The notes under the pieces: generated by a model
What the model was told of the DNA's origin: nothing
Seen by the model: only the letters and a program-made list of their open reading frames with translations
The model's database searches: none
Assembly (NCBI GenBank): GCA_031290405.1
Contig: JAITNO010000186.1
Location: 1 to 6,481, forward strand
Origin: Spirochaetaceae bacterium
GTDB lineage: Bacteria > Spirochaetota > Spirochaetia > Treponematales > Breznakiellaceae
Length of the DNA: 6,481 nucleotides
Direction: 5' to 3'
Shown: positions 4,999 through 6,481 of the stretch, piece after piece
Numbering within the stretch: the stretch's first letter is position 1
Layout of the letters: each line of letters opens with the position of its first letter
Program-made: the position numbers and the translations under genes

Positions 4999-5841
4999 AT
5001 GAAAGGTCAGGAGAGGGTGTTGTTGGGTGCGCAGTCGCTGCGGGAGCGCTTGTTTTTTTATTACCGGAAGGGTGTTGCTGTGATTGCGTTCCTCGCGCTC
5101 TGGGAGGTGGCGCCGAGGCTTGGGCTGCTGGACAGGCAATTCATCCCGCCGCTGTCGGAGATTTTTGTGACGATGGGGCAGATGTGGGGCGTCGGCGGCG
5201 GCAAGAGCCAGGGCTCTCAGATGGCTCCGCTCTATGTGCACATCCTCGTGAGCCTGAAGCGGACGGCGTTGGGGTTTTTCTCGGCGTCGGCGATTGCGCT
5301 GCCTCTGGGTTTTCTGCTGGGGGGCTGGTTCAAGCGTTTTGAGGAGTACCTCAATCCGCTGCTTACGCTGCTGGCGAAGATCAATCCGTTCTCGATGTTT
5401 CCGGTGTTCATCATTCTGTTTGGGATTGGAGAGCTTACGAAGGTGGTGATTATCCTCTGGGTGAGTGTGTGGCCTATTCTGTTTGGGACGATCAATGGTG
5501 TGCGGGGCATTGACCCTCTTCTGGTGAAGGCGGCGCTGGCTATGGGGACGCCTAAGCTGGCCTTGTTCTGGAAGGTTGTGCTGCCCGGGGCGGCGCCGCA
5601 CATCTTCGCGGGGCTTAAGCAGGGTGGCGGGACTTCCTTTTTCATGCTGATTGCGGCGGAGATGATTGGGGCGACGGCGGGGCTGGGCTTTCTTGTGGCG
5701 AACGCTCAGGTGAACTTTCAGATGCGTCGGTTGTTTGTGGCGGTGATTATCATTGCGATTCTGGGTTTATTGTTGAACTGGCTTTTGGAGCGTCTTGAGC
5801 GGCGTGCTCTTATCTGGAAAGAAGATGCGCCGATGGGGTGA
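4999..5841 (+). CDS. ABC transporter permease, SsuC/TauC/ThiX type
   Basis: A 280-residue inner-membrane permease of the binding-protein-dependent transport family, nitrate/sulfonate/taurine/HMP branch, which imports a small organic anion or thiamine precursor at the expense of ATP. An N-terminal membrane segment lies at about 23-40, followed by hydrophobic segments at about 83-110, 119-143, 145-168, 211-232 and 245-264. The cytoplasmic EAA loop that docks the ATPase is at about 178-199 (AALAMGTPKLALFWKVVLPG). WPILFGTINGVRGIDP (158-173) and AEMIGATAGLGFLV (220-233) are characteristic of this branch. The length is normal. The next gene encodes a matching solute-binding lipoprotein; the ATPase is not in the window. 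Expression probably depends on the promoter and hairpin at 4829-4966. The substrate cannot be read from the permease; sulfonate, taurine, nitrate and pyrimidine precursors are all possible. Confidence 0.9.
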   Translation: MKGQERVLLGAQSLRERLFFYYRKGVAVIAFLALWEVAPRLGLLDRQFIPPLSEIFVTMGQMWGVGGGKSQGSQMAPLYVHILVSLKRTALGFFSASAIALPLGFLLGGWFKRFEEYLNPLLTLLAKINPFSMFPVFIILFGIGELTKVVIILWVSVWPILFGTINGVRGIDPLLVKAALAMGTPKLALFWKVVLPGAAPHIFAGLKQGGGTSFFMLIAAEMIGATAGLGFLVANAQVNFQMRRLFVAVIIIAILGLLLNWLLERLERRALIWKEDAPMG

Positions 5842-5959
5842 TTTTGCAGTGGACCCCGCTTATTGGAGGTGTGTTATGTGTTAAGCGTTGTGTGATTGTG
5901 GGTTCTGGATGCGTCGGGCTTGGGGGATCGGCTTCGTGTGGTCTCTAGTTTAATTCTTT
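5842..5959 (+). other. Spacer with Met-Cys minigene or Cys-rich short frame
   Basis: This G/T-rich gap between permease and binding-protein genes has no clear terminator or promoter. GGAGG at 5865-5869 is a good ribosome-binding site, and six bases later ATG TGT TAA (5876-5884) would make only Met-Cys. The same site sits next to GTG 5871, which opens a 25-codon frame ending at TAG 5946-5948 with four Cys codons, but at only 1-nt spacing. Either may be a leader peptide, or the site may be a relic. Confidence 0.3.
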
Positions 5960-5964
5960 AGGAG
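5960..5964 (+). promoter_or_regulatory. Ribosome-binding site of the binding-protein gene
   Basis: AGGAG is placed eight bases before ATG 5973 and decides that start. Confidence 0.75.
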
Positions 5965-5972
5965 TGTTGTTT

Positions 5973-6481
5973 ATGCGTAAATATGTTTTATTGGTTGTTG
6001 GTGTTGTTGCGGCCCTGTCTGCGGCGTCGTGCCAAAAGCGGACTGGCCGCGTGGTAAAGGCGGAAGTCGGCTCAGGCGGGAAGGAGGTCTACAAGATTAA
6101 GACGTGGTCGCGGCTTGATTGCTCGGGGACGCCTTACATTGTGGGTGTGAAACGGGGCTTCTTTGAGCGTGAGGGCGTCGAGATTGTGTTTACGGGCGAG
6201 ATCCAGGGTTCCCAGCGTGTGCCGTCGGTGGCGTCCGGCGACAACGATGTGGGCGACGCTCACCCGAACACGATTGCGATTGCGCGCGAGGGTGGCGCGA
6301 AGATTCGGGGCGTCGCTCTGGGGGACGCTGAGCCTGATGATTCGATTACGGACATTCACCTTCAGCATATGTGGTGGGTGAGCGACAAGAACGGGCCGCT
6401 TCAGAAGCTGGAGGATGTGGGAACGCTGGGTCGTCCGGTGAAGATGCAGCTTATTCAGCGGAATACGTGCACGGAGTTCCT
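5973..6481 (+). CDS. ABC transporter solute-binding lipoprotein, SsuA/NMT1-like (partial)
   Basis: The first 169 codons are present and the 3' end lies outside the window. Residues 1-19 are a lipoprotein signal peptide (MRKYVLLVVGVVAALSAAS) with the lipidated Cys at 20. The lipobox AAS-C departs from the strict LAGC form, as is common in spirochaetes. After a polar linker (21-40), the mature domain begins with TWSRLDCSGTPYIVGVKRGF (44-63), then FEREGVEIVF, the usual first strand-helix of SsuA/TauA/NMT1-type periplasmic binding proteins. SVASGDNDVGDAHPNT (85-100) follows, matching the family's ligand-gating region, and GAKIRGVAL (108-116) the next strand. It should capture the substrate outside the inner membrane and deliver it to the permease encoded 131 bases upstream. 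The substrate is unknown. The start is set by AGGAG at 5960-5964. Several Cys residues (50, 166) occur in the mature part. Confidence 0.85.
   Translation, partial: MRKYVLLVVGVVAALSAASCQKRTGRVVKAEVGSGGKEVYKIKTWSRLDCSGTPYIVGVKRGFFEREGVEIVFTGEIQGSQRVPSVASGDNDVGDAHPNTIAIAREGGAKIRGVALGDAEPDDSITDIHLQHMWWVSDKNGPLQKLEDVGTLGRPVKMQLIQRNTCTEF

Overview
The window is a GC-rich bacterial segment in which every gene I can support lies on the + strand. It looks like a Gram-negative-type bacterium: there is an envelope M23 peptidase, membrane lipid-modifying enzymes and a lipoprotein solute-binding protein. A spirochaete (Treponema-like) is my best guess, from the overall look of the proteins and the spirochaete-style lipobox. 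That is an inference, not something the sequence proves.

Layout. Positions 1-690 hold no convincing gene. They contain two copies of a roughly 73-bp direct repeat, each followed by a 21-bp tandem array (two units after the first copy, thirteen palindromic units after the second), then a G/C-homopolymer-rich stretch. From 690 to 4780 runs a compact gene set: a membrane-anchored LysM/M23 peptidase, a membrane-anchored TPR-like protein, a family 2 glycosyltransferase with C-terminal membrane segments, and a PlsC-family acyltransferase. The last three are separated by 6 nt and then overlap by 1 nt (TAATG), so they are very probably co-translated. The glycosyltransferase and acyltransferase pair suggests a glycosylated, acylated membrane lipid. 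The peptidase remodels peptidoglycan.

Positions 4781-4998 form a regulatory spacer: a C-rich G-poor tract, a sigma70-type promoter, a perfect 6-3-6 palindrome over its -10 element, and then a very long hairpin ending in eight T residues. The hairpin lies between that promoter and the next gene, so it is best read as an attenuator or leader terminator of the following operon. That operon encodes an ABC-transporter permease of the nitrate/sulfonate/taurine/HMP type (4999-5841) and a matching lipoprotein solute-binding protein that runs off the right edge (5973-6481). No ATPase gene is visible.

The items most worth a second look are the repeat modules at 1-507, the promoter-palindrome-attenuator leader at 4829-4966, the non-canonical acyltransferase motifs, and a Met-Cys minigene or Cys-rich short frame in front of the solute-binding protein.
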